A DNA stretch of 6,056 nucleotides from Rhodospirillales bacterium (GTDB lineage: Bacteria > Pseudomonadota > Alphaproteobacteria > Rhodospirillales > Casp-alpha2): the NCBI GenBank assembly GCA_021775275.1, contig JAJFIE010000274.1:1-6056 (forward strand). The letters run 5' to 3'. This document shows, in pieces, positions 4,925 to 6,056 of this stretch; positions within the stretch are counted from its first letter, which is position 1, and each line of letters starts with the position of its first letter. The position numbers were made by a program, and so were the translations under genes. The notes beneath the pieces were generated by a model. The model made no database searches. It was given only the letters and a program-made list of their open reading frames with translations, and had not been told where the DNA came from.

Positions 4925-6056
4925 ATGGGCCAATCGACCAACAACGCGTGGATCAAACCACTGTACAAAGCCCTTGCGCCGGTCATCCGCGAGGTATTTG
5001 TCATGTCGTTTTTTGTAAACGTGCTGGCGTTCGGCGTTCCCATTTTCACGCTACAGGTCTATGACCGCGTGGTTCAGCATGCGGCCATCAGCACGTTGTG
5101 GGGGCTGGCGCTTGGCCTCGTGATTGTCCTGGTTTTTGACTATATCCTGCGCCAGGCCCGCTCACGGATCATGCAGACCATCGCCCTTCGCGTTGATGTG
5201 GAAGTGGGGCGCTCCGTGTTCGACAAGTTCACCTCGCTCCCTCTCAACATCCTGGAATCCCGGGGCGGCAACTACTGGCAGTCCCTGTTTCGCGATGTGG
5301 ACACGGTGCGCAATACACTTTCAGGCGCGCCAGCCATCCTGATTTGCGACCTGCCGTTCGCGATCATGTTCTTTGTCGTTATTTTTATCGTCGCCCAACC
5401 CATCGTCTGGGTGTTGATGATTGTCATGGTGCTGTTCATATTTGTTACCTGGCGCGCCGGTACGGCGACGGGTAAGGCCAGTTCGACGGAACGCAACAGC
5501 GCGCAGGATCGTGACAGCCTCATTGCAGAGATGATTCAGGGGCGCACCACAATCAAGGCGCTGGCGCTGGAAGGCGCCATGCGACCCATGTGGGAGGAGC
5601 GCCATGCGACCAACATCGGAAACGCCATTGCCCGCGGCGGGCGGACCGACGCCTACACCAATCTCGGCCAGACCCTGACCCAGTCGACCAGTCTGATGAT
5701 GACATCTTTCGGAGCACTCGCGATCATTGGCCAGGACCTGACCATGGGCTCCCTGATCGCCACCAACATGATGTCCGGTCGTCTGCTGGGACCGCTTAAT
5801 CAACTGGTCTCACAATGGCGGACCTATAGTGGATACCGACAGGCCGTCGACCGGCTGGGAGAAATTTTCGACATCGAGAGCGAGCGTATGGAGAGCGAGG
5901 TCAAACTCGACAAGCCGAAAGGCCGCCTCGAAGCTGTTAACCTGACGTTCGCCTACGCCGAAGGGTTGCCCCCTGTTTGCGACAACATAACCGTGTCTTT
6001 CGAAGCCGGGGGCATCCACGCTCTCGTAGGTCGGAACGGCAGTGGCAAGACCACGC
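4925..6056 (+). CDS. type I secretion ABC transporter, permease-ATPase fusion (3' partial)
   Basis: Inner-membrane exporter of the HlyB/PrtD/LapB type, which with a membrane-fusion protein and a TolC-like channel would export an unfolded protein to the outside. 377 codons are visible before the window ends. The transmembrane domain has six predicted helices (about 24-44, 55-75, 134-153, 156-176, 248-270, 275-295) and family landmarks: VPIFTLQVYDRV after TM1, the CDLPF segment before TM3, and QGRTTIKALALEG in the long cytoplasmic loop. The nucleotide-binding domain starts near 333 with a likely A-loop Tyr (Y344) and reaches Walker A, GRNGSGKT (369-376). The rest of the ATPase lies beyond the window. 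There is no N-terminal C39 peptidase or peptidase-like domain, because the frame is closed by a stop at 4862 and the protein begins just before TM1. ATG 4925 is the first start in the frame and preserves TM1; ATG 5003 has a better Shine-Dalgarno (GAGGT, 7-base gap) but would begin inside TM1. No export substrate is in the window. Confidence 0.92.
   Translation, partial: MGQSTNNAWIKPLYKALAPVIREVFVMSFFVNVLAFGVPIFTLQVYDRVVQHAAISTLWGLALGLVIVLVFDYILRQARSRIMQTIALRVDVEVGRSVFDKFTSLPLNILESRGGNYWQSLFRDVDTVRNTLSGAPAILICDLPFAIMFFVVIFIVAQPIVWVLMIVMVLFIFVTWRAGTATGKASSTERNSAQDRDSLIAEMIQGRTTIKALALEGAMRPMWEERHATNIGNAIARGGRTDAYTNLGQTLTQSTSLMMTSFGALAIIGQDLTMGSLIATNMMSGRLLGPLNQLVSQWRTYSGYRQAVDRLGEIFDIESERMESEVKLDKPKGRLEAVNLTFAYAEGLPPVCDNITVSFEAGGIHALVGRNGSGKTT

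Noticed and set aside
1..6056. CRISPR arrays, tRNA/rRNA genes, insertion sequences, toxin-antitoxin or phage-defence genes
   Set aside because: Looked for and not seen: no regularly spaced repeats, transposase motifs or RNA-gene signatures, and essentially all of the window is accounted for by the four genes.

Overview
The window looks like part of an alphaproteobacterial chromosome, perhaps a Rhodospirillales-like or marine lineage. That is an inference from protein style (CHASE2 cyclase, type I secretion ATPase, cyclases with TPR-like tails) and moderate-to-high GC; no rRNA or other taxonomic marker is present. It holds four protein genes, two of them cut by the window edges. I see no tRNA, rRNA, CRISPR array, insertion sequence or phage gene.

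Layout: (1) 1-1458, plus strand: C-terminal part of a soluble multi-domain class III nucleotide cyclase (end of a GAF domain, PAS, cyclase catalytic domain, TPR-like tail). (2) 1584-2372, plus strand: a small protein with a CheA-P1-like histidine phosphotransfer (HPt) domain followed by a degenerate receiver domain lacking the phospho-accepting Asp. (3) 2414-4711, minus strand: a membrane-bound class III cyclase with an extracytoplasmic CHASE2 sensor, convergent with gene 2 across only 41 bp. (4) 4925-6056, plus strand: N-terminal part of a type I secretion ABC transporter (permease fused to ATPase), divergent from gene 3 across about 213 bp and ending inside the window just after Walker A.

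Three adjacent genes therefore concern signalling. Two cyclases carry different sensory inputs (cytosolic GAF/PAS versus periplasmic CHASE2) but the same kind of C-terminal tail, ending in a PP..WDGV motif. Between them lies a phosphorelay-type protein with no histidine kinase in view. The fourth gene is an export pump whose promoter region is shared with the CHASE2 cyclase. A plausible but unproven reading is a local cyclic-nucleotide/phosphorelay module placed next to, and perhaps controlling, a type I secretion system for a large exported protein such as an adhesin. The individual families are known; the less ordinary aspects are the HPt-pseudoreceiver protein, the paired cyclases, and a possible leaderless start of the transporter gene.
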